From JBLHGN01 sp047616325 (GTDB taxonomy: Bacteria; Pseudomonadota; Gammaproteobacteria; Pseudomonadales; Cellvibrionaceae): DNA of 17,234 bases. A model generated the notes under the pieces. That model did not search any database, had not been told where the DNA came from, and worked only from the letters and a program-made list of their open reading frames with translations. The DNA lies in assembly GCA_047616325.1 (NCBI GenBank), contig JBLHGN010000051.1, positions 1-17,234 on the forward strand, in the 5' to 3' direction. Both the position numbers and the translations under genes were made by a program. This document shows, one piece after another, positions 7,674 to 15,588 of the stretch. The stretch's first letter is position 1. Every line of letters begins with the position of its first letter.

Positions 7674-8905
7674 AGAGCGAGAAGTAAGCCGCGTCGATTT
7701 AGTTCGGCACTTTTACCCGGATCGCCCAACTGCGTCATTAGTGCCGCCAATTCTGCGTATACCTCTGCACGTTGAACCAGCTTTAAACTGCGCTCAAAAT
7801 ACTCCTTGGCTTTTCCCCACAAACTATTTCTCATGGATAAACGACCAAGCGCACAGAGTAAATGAGGGTCTTGAGGGTGATCCTTTAACCATTCTTCAGC
7901 GCAACTGAGTTGCACTGCGGCGTCAGCGGTTACCAATTTCCCATACAACTCCACAAGCACGGACTGCCATTGAGATTTAATTAGTTTGCGCAACAATCCT
8001 TCCGCCTCCGCATCTCTGCCCGCTGCATGCAGTTGTTTGCAATAGAGACCGGCAATACGGATATTCTTTTTGTTTGCCTTAGGTATTATCTGCCAAACAC
8101 CATCCAACGATTTACTTATAGTACCGGTGGACTTTTTCACCAATGCTTTTGAACCTGCATCGAAAGGGTCCACCACTGTGATTTTGGGCACCTCGTTTAA
8201 CAGCGCCAAAAAGACATTTTCCTGCAGGCGGTCAAAATCTTCGGCGGTATAACTTCCACAACTTTTTAATGGCGGAAGCAGCAAAAGTAGCGCTTCCCAG
8301 TCTTTCAATTTAACGTAAACTTGCTGTAACAATTCGAGTACGGACGGATGCTGAGAGAGGTCTTTAGATAAGTGTTTTAATGCCTCTAGTGCCCGTTCAG
8401 TTTTGTTTTGAAACAAAAATATTCGCACCCGGATAAGTACGATAGAAAGCTCATTAGCTGCACTCAGCTTCTCTGCCTCACCAAGCAAAAATAACGCTTC
8501 TTCATGTTGCCCATTTCTATAGGCGCTTTGTGCTGACAAGAGATAATGCACTGATGGTTTATGCGTTGATTTTGCAGCACTTAACAATTCTTTTTTTGCC
8601 ACCAACCAATTGCCTTCGGCAAATGCCAATAGGCCTTTTTGTGTGCGTTTTTCGGCAGCTCTTACACGACTCTCGGCAATAAAAGAAAAACTTTCTCCAA
8701 GTATATTGCGTAACGTAATTAGCCATTTGAATGCAAGGTAAACCACAATAGCAACACCCACCAGTAATGTTAGGCCAAACCAAAAACTCACTTCAAAAGT
8801 ATAATTACCCAAACTTACCAGAATATAGCCCGAGTCCTGACTGATAATATGAATGAGCAGCGAGCCACCAAAAATAAACAGTAAACTTAATAGAACAACG
8901 TACAC
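7667..8905 (-). CDS. hemY: HemY family protein (membrane-anchored TPR protein of the hem operon)
   Basis: The 412-residue protein has two N-terminal membrane segments (about residues 2-21 and 40-60) separated by DSGYILVSLGNYTFEVSFW, the characteristic HemY_N motif. A long helical region with tetratricopeptide-like repeats follows (for example HYLLSAQSAYRNGQHEEALFLL, and LLCALGRLSMRNSLWGKAKEYFERSL near the C terminus). This is the proteobacterial HemY of the hemCDXY operon, whose biochemical role is unsettled; it is not the oxygen-dependent protoporphyrinogen oxidase that bears the same name in Bacillus. Translation starts at a GTG only two bases after the hemX stop codon. A strong AGGAGGT at 8914-8920, inside the end of hemX, is eight bases upstream and decides the start. 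It is the last gene of the operon. Confidence 0.92.
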   Translation of the reverse strand: MYVVLLSLLFIFGGSLLIHIISQDSGYILVSLGNYTFEVSFWFGLTLLVGVAIVVYLAFKWLITLRNILGESFSFIAESRVRAAEKRTQKGLLAFAEGNWLVAKKELLSAAKSTHKPSVHYLLSAQSAYRNGQHEEALFLLGEAEKLSAANELSIVLIRVRIFLFQNKTERALEALKHLSKDLSQHPSVLELLQQVYVKLKDWEALLLLLPPLKSCGSYTAEDFDRLQENVFLALLNEVPKITVVDPFDAGSKALVKKSTGTISKSLDGVWQIIPKANKKNIRIAGLYCKQLHAAGRDAEAEGLLRKLIKSQWQSVLVELYGKLVTADAAVQLSCAEEWLKDHPQDPHLLCALGRLSMRNSLWGKAKEYFERSLKLVQRAEVYAELAALMTQLGDPGKSAELNRRGLLLALE

Positions 8906-8907
8906 GT

Positions 8908-10254
8908 TTATTTACCTCCTGCTGCTGAAGAAGATTTTTTTTCATTCGTCACTGAGGTTTTAACACCGCCCAGGTCGTGCAGTTGTTTTATGTAATCGTG
9001 CAACAGATTATGCGAAGTACTTATGTCGGGAAGCTGTCGTTCTACTACATGACTTTTTAATTGACGCAATTGTTTTTGAATCTCTTTCGACTGTTGTGAT
9101 GCGGGGTAATAGTCACTCAACCAAGTATCGGCTTGTTGCAGGCTCTGCTCATAAATGTCCTGCTGCTCACGCAATAGGGCAATTTGTGCACGCTCTAGAA
9201 TCAAGCGCAAATTTTGCTGTAGATAGTAGGCCTCCTTAGGAGGCAATAGCGGTTGGGGTTTTTGTTCGTGCCGAGTAATGCGGTAGTAGCCTTGAAATTC
9301 ATTCACAAAACTATTGAAACTGATCTTCATTCGCGTCCAAAAAGTAGAGGGCTCTACCGCATCTTTGGCTGGGTCAGAGGCTACACCGTTATCATCTGAA
9401 CGCAGCGCTAATTGTTGCGCTCTATCGAGGCGCAGCGGCACCTGAGCGATATTTTCTGCCAGCGCCACCAATGTGAAATACAAACCCGATACATCTATTG
9501 AAGGTGCCAGTCGCAATGCGGCCAAATCGCTGGCAATGGCACGACGTAAAAAGAATAAATCTGGCTCATCAAGGTCTCGTAAAATTCCGTCGGCTTCGCT
9601 AAGTAATGCGTCGGCCCCAGCTGAACTTTTTTCTATGCGCACTCTTTGATTGGCCAATTTTAATAAGTATTCTGCCTCGGCCAGCAACCAGTCTTCGCGC
9701 GAGGTCGTGGACATAGCACGCAAGCGTTTATTTTGAGCAGCGATACGTCGGTCCGCATCGTCGAGACGCTCTCGAGCTTCTGACAACTGCGCCGCCACGG
9801 CTGCCGATTGCTCTTGCTGGGTATTGTGTAGTTGATTGAGCGCTTGCTGCGTTTTTATTTGCTGCTGCTGCATACCCAGCTTAAACTCGTCCGCTGTGCG
9901 TGCCTGCACATTAATGATATTACGCGCGTAATATCCTGCACTGGCAAGTGCTGCTAACACAACTAAAATACAAGCCCAAGTAAACAACAAGAACCATGGG
10001 CGCTTGCGTTTGGCATCAGATTGATACGTTTTTTGTGTGCTTGGATTAGAATGTGCCGATGAGGACTGAGCGTTATTTAGCGCGGGGGAGGGGTCTTCAG
10101 ATGACTGCCTCTCAGACGACTGCCCCTCAGACGATGCTAAGTGCGACGTTTCTGTTGAAGGCGCATCTTCACGTTTAGCGTCGGTAGGCGCTACACCCAA
10201 TTCAAGTTTGTCCTCTGTTGGGGCTTCCTCAGCAGACGGTTTTTCATTGTTCAT
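8908..10254 (-). CDS. hemX: HemX family membrane protein (uroporphyrinogen-III C-methyltransferase-like, hem operon)
   Basis: The 448-residue protein begins with an acidic, Ser/Glu/Pro-rich cytoplasmic tail (residues 1-85) and then has a single membrane anchor (about 87-109, WFLLFTWACILVVLAALASA). A coiled-coil-like, Gln/Ala/Arg-rich segment follows (about 120-180), then a mostly helical HemX domain (REDWLLAEAEYLLKLANQRV, about 190-210). Older databases call this family a uroporphyrinogen-III C-methyltransferase, but no SAM-binding or CobA/CysG-type motifs are visible, so that label is doubtful. Its ATG overlaps the hemD stop codon in the sequence ATGA (10251-10254), indicating translational coupling. 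The N-terminal tail contains a tandem repeat in both DNA and protein (see separate entry). It probably acts with HemY at the inner membrane in tetrapyrrole synthesis, but its exact role is unknown. Confidence 0.92.
   Translation of the reverse strand: MNNEKPSAEEAPTEDKLELGVAPTDAKREDAPSTETSHLASSEGQSSERQSSEDPSPALNNAQSSSAHSNPSTQKTYQSDAKRKRPWFLLFTWACILVVLAALASAGYYARNIINVQARTADEFKLGMQQQQIKTQQALNQLHNTQQEQSAAVAAQLSEARERLDDADRRIAAQNKRLRAMSTTSREDWLLAEAEYLLKLANQRVRIEKSSAGADALLSEADGILRDLDEPDLFFLRRAIASDLAALRLAPSIDVSGLYFTLVALAENIAQVPLRLDRAQQLALRSDDNGVASDPAKDAVEPSTFWTRMKISFNSFVNEFQGYYRITRHEQKPQPLLPPKEAYYLQQNLRLILERAQIALLREQQDIYEQSLQQADTWLSDYYPASQQSKEIQKQLRQLKSHVVERQLPDISTSHNLLHDYIKQLHDLGGVKTSVTNEKKSSSAAGGK
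8914..8920 (-). promoter_or_regulatory. Strong ribosome binding site of hemY, inside hemX
   Basis: On the minus strand AGGAGGT lies eight bases before the GTG at 8905 and within the last codons of hemX, which supports GTG as the hemY start and implies coupled expression. Confidence 0.8.
10097..10141 (-). repeat. 15-base tandem repeat inside hemX
   Basis: Nearly identical 15-base units start at 10097, 10112 and 10127 on the plus strand (TCAGATGACTGCCTC, TCAGACGACTGCCCC, then a degenerate third unit). They encode the repeated SSEGQ-SSERQ-SSEDP in the low-complexity cytoplasmic tail of HemX. As 15 is a multiple of three, unit-number changes keep the frame. Confidence 0.8.
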
Positions 10255-11069
10255 AACACAACTCGCTGGTTAGAAATATAATGATCGAGGGCTAGCCACA
10301 TTCCCTCTTCGGAAGCATTTTTTGCTTGAATAATGTACTCAAAACCAAGTGCCAATGCCTGTGCAGCAACTCGTTCACTGGGCACTAAAATAGGGAGACT
10401 ACGCCACGGAAAATCACCACTCAAGTGTAAAGATGTGTGGAGGTTTTGCAGCGTTTCACCACTAAATACTGTGAACAGGTCTTGCTTCCAGTTTAGTTCG
10501 GCATTGCTGAGTTGCACTGCGGCGACCCCTGGTAAAACTCTATGGTACAACTCGCAGTGGCGAACAATTGCACCTCGGCACTCAAGTTCTTCGGACAGTT
10601 TAGTGCGTCCACCAACACCGCGAAAAATCAGTATTTTTTTATTTTTTACTTCCTGCAATTGGGCACTACTTAAAAGAGATTCACTGGTCATAGTTAAATC
10701 TACTGAGCGCAATAGAGGGTTAGTGGCGGCGTAAACTTGCTTTAGAATTTTCTCAATGTACTGCTCTGTTTTACTCCCAATAGCCATGCATCTTAGGCCC
10801 AAGGGGAACTGGGGCCAGTAGCGCTCTATCCATTCGAAGGCGTGCAGAACGGCGTTTTGACTTACAAAAATGACAAGCTCATTTTCGTCGAGTCGAAGAA
10901 TTTCCTGCTTTATCACTTCCAGTGACTGCTCTTGGCTAACGGCCACAATATCGAGCAAGGGAATCGTCAAAGTCTCTAGGCCTGCCGCATGCAAACGCGC
11001 TACCCAGCTCGAGCACTGGTGCGCGGGGCGTGTGACGATAACTCGTCGAAGCTTAGGCTGGTCGACCAT
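10251..11069 (-). CDS. hemD: Uroporphyrinogen-III synthase
   Basis: The product (272 residues from ATG 11069, MVDQPKLRRVIVTRPAHQ) matches the HemD family. It has an N-terminal strand followed by TRP, as in most HemD proteins, a two-lobed alternating alpha/beta pattern, LVIFVSQNAVLHAF (about residues 88-101), CMAIGSKT (about 116-123) and a late FTVFSGETLQNL (about 196-207). It closes linear hydroxymethylbilane with inversion of ring D to give uroporphyrinogen III. HemD sequences are very divergent, so the neighbours hemC and hemX carry much weight. The frame is open further upstream to 11201, but that stretch lies inside hemC. The ATG at 11069 overlaps the hemC end by 17 bases and fits the family N terminus. 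Its TGA overlaps the hemX start codon. Confidence 0.92.
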   Translation of the reverse strand: MVDQPKLRRVIVTRPAHQCSSWVARLHAAGLETLTIPLLDIVAVSQEQSLEVIKQEILRLDENELVIFVSQNAVLHAFEWIERYWPQFPLGLRCMAIGSKTEQYIEKILKQVYAATNPLLRSVDLTMTSESLLSSAQLQEVKNKKILIFRGVGGRTKLSEELECRGAIVRHCELYHRVLPGVAAVQLSNAELNWKQDLFTVFSGETLQNLHTSLHLSGDFPWRSLPILVPSERVAAQALALGFEYIIQAKNASEEGMWLALDHYISNQRVVL

Positions 11070-11982
11070 ACACTTTGGCGAGTATTTTGTCGGCGCCTGC
11101 CGCCAACAACCGCTCCGCAATGGCCAAACCCATCTCTTCACCCTCTTTGCCCGCGCCAACGCTTTCTTCGCGCAGTATCTCGATACCATCGGGGTCTGCA
11201 ACCAAAGCTCTTAACCACATCTGACCGTCGCGGTGCACAGCATAACAACCAATGGGAATCTCACATCCTCCTTCCAGTCGCTTCACTACAGCCCGTTCAG
11301 CCATTACCAGTTCGGCACTTGCAGCCGAGTGTAAGGCTTGCAGCATAGCTATTGTCTGCGCATCATCACTGCGACACTCGATGCCCACGGCCCCTTGTCC
11401 AGCAGAAGGCAAACATTCTTCAGGGCTCAAAAAGCAGCTGATGCGATCGCGCATATCTAAGCGTTTTAAACCAGCGGCTGCCAGCACTATGGCGTCGTAT
11501 TCTCCAGCATCGAGCTTAGCAAGACGAGTATTAACGTTACCGCGTAGGAAGGTCACTTCTAGATCGGGCCGGAGGTTCAGCAACTGGCTCTGACGCCGCA
11601 AACTCGATGTGCCAACGATACCGCCCTTGGGAAGTGATTCTAGCGTTAGATAGCGATTGGAAACCCAGGCATCACGAGGGTCTTCGCGCTCGCAGATAGC
11701 CGCCAGCCCGAGACCGGGGGGGAAATCCATGGGTACATCTTTCATCGAGTGCACGGCAATATCGGCCTCGCCAGCAAGCAGCGCGCGCTCGAGCTCTTTG
11801 ACAAAAAGCCCCTTACCACCCACCTTGGTTAGGGGAACATCCAGAATTTGGTCACCGCGAGACGTCAGCGGTAATAATTCTACGCGCAAATTGGGATAAT
11901 GTTTTTCCAATTCACCTTTTACAAATTCAGCTTGCCAAAGGGCCAAGGCACTTTTTCGAGTGGCGATTCGAAGTGTGTTCAT
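11053..11982 (-). CDS. hemC: Hydroxymethylbilane synthase (porphobilinogen deaminase)
   Basis: The 309-residue protein carries all hallmarks of HemC. LRIATRKSALALWQ is at the N terminus. VHSMKDVP contains catalytic Asp82 (E. coli Asp84). GTSSLRRQ (about residues 124-131) and LRGNVNTRLAKLD (about 146-158) are the arginine-rich substrate-binding motifs. LEGGCEIPIG has Cys240, the attachment site of the dipyrromethane cofactor (E. coli Cys242). It condenses four porphobilinogen units into hydroxymethylbilane in the cytoplasm. The ATG at 11982 follows GGGGAC by a few bases. It is the first of four tightly packed hem genes, and a 114-base gap separates it from the upstream algR. Confidence 0.98.
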   Translation of the reverse strand: MNTLRIATRKSALALWQAEFVKGELEKHYPNLRVELLPLTSRGDQILDVPLTKVGGKGLFVKELERALLAGEADIAVHSMKDVPMDFPPGLGLAAICEREDPRDAWVSNRYLTLESLPKGGIVGTSSLRRQSQLLNLRPDLEVTFLRGNVNTRLAKLDAGEYDAIVLAAAGLKRLDMRDRISCFLSPEECLPSAGQGAVGIECRSDDAQTIAMLQALHSAASAELVMAERAVVKRLEGGCEIPIGCYAVHRDGQMWLRALVADPDGIEILREESVGAGKEGEEMGLAIAERLLAAGADKILAKVYGRPA

Positions 11983-12096
11983 TAGCGTCCCCTTACTAGT
12001 TGGCCGCCATAATAACAGACCTTAACAAGCTATGGGGCACCGCTAAAACGACTTTTGGCTGTGGCGTAAGTGCAAGGCGGTTAATGTGAGAAAGCT

Positions 12097-12834
12097 TTAT
12101 AGCGTGTTAAGAATCGTTTTAATATTGGAAAGATGGCGCCGACTGACCATCGGACGAAAGTCGGTGCTTTTCAGTACTACTTCATAGTGACCGGTGTCGC
12201 TGCGCTCCATGCCGTTTATCTCTGCAATGGCAACGAGCGCGTTGCGATGCACACGAACAAAACGCGCCGCAAACTCACCCTCTAGCTCCTTTAAAGTATC
12301 GTCGATTAGGGTTTCACCCTTGCTGTGCATAACTGTGACGTATTTCTGGTCAGCAATAAAACAATAAATCGAGGCGAGGGGTATCAATTCCACACCCAGT
12401 CGGGTTTTTGCAGGAACATTTGAGCGAATCGGAGGCCTTTCCGCTTTCTCGGTGCTTAATATGGAGCGTTGCAGCTTATTAATACGCTGCGCCTTTTCAA
12501 GAGCGGCCAACAATTGATCAGACTGCACTGGCTTTACCAGATAGCCAGCGGCATCTACATCAAATGCGGCCAAGGCATATTGGTCATAGGCGGTGCAAAA
12601 AATGATTGCCGGCGGGTCCCCCATATCGGAGATCAATTTGGCCGCCTGCAAGCCATCAATACCGGGCATGCGCACATCCATCAACACCAAGTCTGGATCC
12701 AAAGCGGCTACTGCCGCCACAGCATCGGCGCCATTAGCCGCTTCTCCCACCACGTGATAACCCTCAATGGCACTGAGTAGACGACTAAGCCTCTGCCGAG
12801 CTAGCACTTCATCATCAACAATTAATATGTGCAT
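12097..12834 (-). CDS. algR: LytTR-family response regulator, AlgR type
   Basis: The 245-residue protein has an N-terminal receiver domain (residues 1-120) with the acidic pair in IVDDE, phosphoacceptor Asp53 in LMDVRMPG, Thr in FCTAYDQYAL and Lys in YLVKPVQ. It is followed by a C-terminal LytTR DNA-binding domain (about 145-245) with FIADQKYVTVMH, FVRVHRNALVAI and MVSRRHLSNIK. Position between algZ and hemC, directly as in Pseudomonas, supports AlgR orthology. In Pseudomonas AlgR controls alginate, type IV pilus minor pilins and cyclic-di-GMP-linked behaviour; in a Cellvibrionales-type cell, pili or exopolysaccharide are likely targets, which is inference. It lies 55 bases downstream of the sensor gene, so both are probably on one transcript that may continue into hemC. 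Confidence 0.93.
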   Translation of the reverse strand: MHILIVDDEVLARQRLSRLLSAIEGYHVVGEAANGADAVAAVAALDPDLVLMDVRMPGIDGLQAAKLISDMGDPPAIIFCTAYDQYALAAFDVDAAGYLVKPVQSDQLLAALEKAQRINKLQRSILSTEKAERPPIRSNVPAKTRLGVELIPLASIYCFIADQKYVTVMHSKGETLIDDTLKELEGEFAARFVRVHRNALVAIAEINGMERSDTGHYEVVLKSTDFRPMVSRRHLSNIKTILNTL

Positions 12835-12889
12835 AGATGTCTATTTTCCAAGCAAGGGACACGAAATAGCTCTTGGGATAGGTCAGAAC

Positions 12890-13933
12890 CTATCCATTCT
12901 CGCTGACTATAGGATATTGCATTTGAACACAAAAATGATTATTCAATTCTTCAACCCGAAACACCACCTTGTCACCATAGTGTGCATACAATCGATTTCG
13001 GATTAAGTCCAAGGCTATGCCATTTCCACTTTTTTTGATGTTATTCGCATTATTAACGGGGCAGGGATTTTCAACCACGATCATGACACAGTCATCGTCT
13101 GCACGCACTTTCACCTTCACCTCCCCGCCGTCTGCCAGGGGCTGAATGCCGTGGTAAATGGCATTTTCTATCAATGGCTGCAGGGTCAGGCTGGGTATGG
13201 TCAATTGCTCGTCGTGCGGACTCCCTCCTAATGCTATCTCCCAATCCACGTGAAGCCGTTCACCAAGGCGAATTTTTTCTATAGAAATAAATTGTGTGCA
13301 AAGAGATAGCTCGTCTTTCAACGGCACCAAGCTTGGTTCACTTAAACTCGAGCGAAACAGTTGCGACAGGTCGATCACCATTTTCTCCGCCACAACGGGA
13401 TCTGCATCGATAAGACTAGCGATACTATTCATACTATTGAACAAAAAGTGGGGTCGAATACGCGATTGCAGTGCCTGTATTCGCGACCGCAGCTCGGCCT
13501 GTTCACGGTTTATCAGTTGCTGCTGCAAATAAAAATAGCGCAACACAACGCCGGCAAAAATTCCGGCAATGATTATATTATTGGCAAGAACAAAGCCACT
13601 CTGATGTAGATTCTTGACGCCGGACCAAATACCTAACAGGGTAAAGATTAAGGTCATAAATAGCACTATCAGGTAACTCACCGTGCCCGCTACCCAACCG
13701 TTTTGACGTTTAAACCACTGGCGAAGTGGACACAACAATGCCGCACTAGAAAGGATAATCCACTGCACTAAGAACGATACGGCGCCAAAATACAACCAGT
13801 CAAAATATTGCAGGCCTTTGTCGATCACAACAAAAGCAAATGACAGCAATTCACCCACTAACACCAACGAGAATACCGCCTGAACATTACACAGGTCTGG
13901 CAAGAAGTCCCCTTCCGCTGAATTTAGTCGCAA
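12890..13933 (-). CDS. algZ: LytS/AlgZ-type sensor histidine kinase
   Basis: The 347-residue protein has four predicted membrane helices (about residues 20-42, 48-68, 83-103 and 115-132). A short coiled linker follows, then the atypical His_kinase domain with RIRPHFLFNSMNSI and phospho-acceptor His162. The ATPase domain has LTLQPLIENAIYHGIQP (N box) and GNGIALDLIRNRL (glycine-rich lid). It is the expected partner of AlgR. The start is not an ATG: the frame runs from a TAA at 13967-13969 to a TTG at 13933 with no ATG or GTG before the conserved FLPDLC segment. A strong AGGAGAGG at 13948-13955 is 14 bases from that TTG, but eight bases (measured from its AGGAG core) from an ATT at 13940-13942, and a CTG lies at 13934-13936. 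TTG is used here as the conventional choice. Confidence 0.92.
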   Translation of the reverse strand: MRLNSAEGDFLPDLCNVQAVFSLVLVGELLSFAFVVIDKGLQYFDWLYFGAVSFLVQWIILSSAALLCPLRQWFKRQNGWVAGTVSYLIVLFMTLIFTLLGIWSGVKNLHQSGFVLANNIIIAGIFAGVVLRYFYLQQQLINREQAELRSRIQALQSRIRPHFLFNSMNSIASLIDADPVVAEKMVIDLSQLFRSSLSEPSLVPLKDELSLCTQFISIEKIRLGERLHVDWEIALGGSPHDEQLTIPSLTLQPLIENAIYHGIQPLADGGEVKVKVRADDDCVMIVVENPCPVNNANNIKKSGNGIALDLIRNRLYAHYGDKVVFRVEELNNHFCVQMQYPIVSENG

Positions 13934-13967
13934 CAGTTTAATAATCGCCTCTCCTCTGTTGAATCGT

Positions 13968-13973
13968 TATAAT
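13968..13973 (+). promoter_or_regulatory. Perfect -10 box, candidate argH promoter
   Basis: TATAAT at 13968-13973 lies 41 bases before the argH ATG in the 81-base divergent spacer with algZ. No good -35 match is present at 16-18 bases upstream (TCGCCT region), so an activator or weak basal use is possible. Confidence 0.4.
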
Positions 13974-14014
13974 GCCAAGTTCACACATCTAGCAACATTA
14001 AAGTAGCCATTAAC

Positions 14015-15424
14015 ATGAGCCAACACGATAACACCGTTAAACCCTGGGGAGGACGCTTTAGCGAACCCACAGATGCTTTTGTAGAGCGTTTCACCGCGTC
14101 TGTCACCTTCGATCAGCGCATGTACAATCAAGATATTAATGGCTCGATTGCCCACGCCTCCATGCTCGCCAGCGTCGGTGTTCTCAGCGATGATGAAAGA
14201 GATTGCATTGTCACCGAATTGGAAGCCATTCGCGTAGAAATCGCCTCCGGTAAGTTTAGCTGGTCTATCACGCTTGAAGATGTTCATATGAACATCGAAG
14301 CCGAATTGACTCGCCGCATAGGCATCACCGGCAAAAAGCTACATACCGGTCGCTCCCGCAACGACCAGGTAGCGACGGATATTCGGCTCTATCTTCGAGA
14401 CGAAATCGATACTATTGCAAGTGAACTCACCCGCCTGCAACAGGGTTTAGTGATGCTTGCCGATCGCGAACAGGCCACCATAATGCCTGGCTTTACCCAT
14501 TTGCAAACGGCCCAACCAGTAACATTTGGCCATCACTTAATGGCATGGTACGAAATGCTCGATCGCGATTATAGCCGCTTGATGGATTGCCGCAAGCGCC
14601 TCAATTTCAACCCATTGGGGTCGGCCGCATTGGCCGGCACAACCTACCCCATCGATCGCCTTCAAACCACTGAATTATTGGGATTCACTGCCCCCACACG
14701 CAATTCTCTGGACTCGGTCAGCGACCGCGATTTTGCCATTGAATTTACCGCCTGCGCCGCTCTTTTGATGACTCATTTATCCCGCGCCAGTGAAGAGCTA
14801 GTGCTGTGGACTTCGTCGCAATTTAATTTTATTAATCTACCCGATCGCTTTTGCACGGGCTCCTCAATAATGCCGCAAAAGAAAAATCCAGACGTACCTG
14901 AGTTGGTGCGAGGAAAAACCGGTCGTGTAAATGGTCATCTGGTCTGCCTATTGACCCTCATGAAATCTCAACCACTTGCCTACAATAAAGACAATCAAGA
15001 AGACAAAGAACCTATTTTTGATACGGCAGACACCCTCAAGGACTGCTTGCGAGCGTTCGCCGACATGATTCCATCCATCACCCCCAACAAAGAAGCCATG
15101 TACGAGTCGGCGAAACGCGGGTTTTCTACCGCTACCGATCTCGCTGACTACTTGGTGCGCAAGGGCATACCCTTTCGGGATTCCCACGAAATAGTGGGTA
15201 AATCGGTGGCCTACGGAATAGATAAATGTAAAGACTTATCAGAAATGACACTCGAAGAACTTAAGCAGTTCACAGAAGTTATCGATATTGACGTGTTTGA
15301 TGTGCTGACCCTGGAGGGCTCTGTGGCTGCCCGCAACCACATCGGTGGCACAGCACCGGAGCAAGTTGCCCAGGCCGTAACCAAGGCAAAAAATAGTCTT
15401 GAGCAGCGCCTTTCCCTTAGCTAG
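14015..15424 (+). CDS. argH: Argininosuccinate lyase
   Basis: The 469-residue protein splits argininosuccinate into arginine and fumarate, the last step of arginine synthesis. It contains the family signatures KPWGGRFSEPTD at the start, KLHTGRSRNDQVATD (about residues 108-122), GFTHLQTAQPVTFGHH (about 159-174), and the flexible catalytic-serine loop GSSIMPQKKNPD (Ser283/Ser284). The active enzyme is a homotetramer made of the fumarase/aspartase-fold. It is divergent from algZ, as in Pseudomonas. Its TAG stop (15422-15424) lies inside a CTAG immediately adjoining the MITE-like element, yet the C terminus appears complete. Confidence 0.97.
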   Translation: MSQHDNTVKPWGGRFSEPTDAFVERFTASVTFDQRMYNQDINGSIAHASMLASVGVLSDDERDCIVTELEAIRVEIASGKFSWSITLEDVHMNIEAELTRRIGITGKKLHTGRSRNDQVATDIRLYLRDEIDTIASELTRLQQGLVMLADREQATIMPGFTHLQTAQPVTFGHHLMAWYEMLDRDYSRLMDCRKRLNFNPLGSAALAGTTYPIDRLQTTELLGFTAPTRNSLDSVSDRDFAIEFTACAALLMTHLSRASEELVLWTSSQFNFINLPDRFCTGSSIMPQKKNPDVPELVRGKTGRVNGHLVCLLTLMKSQPLAYNKDNQEDKEPIFDTADTLKDCLRAFADMIPSITPNKEAMYESAKRGFSTATDLADYLVRKGIPFRDSHEIVGKSVAYGIDKCKDLSEMTLEELKQFTEVIDIDVFDVLTLEGSVAARNHIGGTAPEQVAQAVTKAKNSLEQRLSLS

Positions 15425-15580
15425 CGTCCGTCCATAAATGGCTCGTCGCGAGGGGGACTATAAATGGACAGATTTGCATCACTAGATACAGGCGTTTACT
15501 TATTGCAAACAACTACATCTTGCGGTGTGAAGATGGCCATTTATATTGCACTGCAGTAGAGCCCTATTTATGGATGGACA
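15425..15580. mobile_element. MITE-like palindromic element abutting argH
   Basis: Terminal inverted repeats GTCCGTCCATAAAT (15426-15439) and ATTTATGGATGGAC (15566-15579) match at 13 of 14 positions. GGCTC next to the left arm also matches GAGCC next to the right arm with a two-base offset. An inner pair TATAAATGG (15459-15467)/CCATTTATA (15537-15545) nests inside. The element has no coding capacity and is bordered on both sides by CTAG (15421-15424 and 15581-15584), which may be a 4-base target duplication of the YTAR type used by IS5-group elements. Alternatively the flanking TAGCTAG words are part of the inverted repeat (20 of 22 matches over 15418-15439/15566-15587) and the whole is a large hairpin serving as the argH transcript end. 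No parent transposase is visible here. Confidence 0.55.
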
Positions 15581-15588
15581 CTAGCTAG

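Noticed and set aside
11070..11201. Upstream extension of HemD into hemC
   Set aside because: It is an antifamily basic sequence that is merely an alternative frame of the hemC 3' end.
15425..15580. The palindrome as an integron attC site, given the nearby IntI
   Set aside because: It lacks the RYYYAAC and GTTRRRY core sites at its ends, and it lies on the 3' side of intI, where cassettes are not expected.
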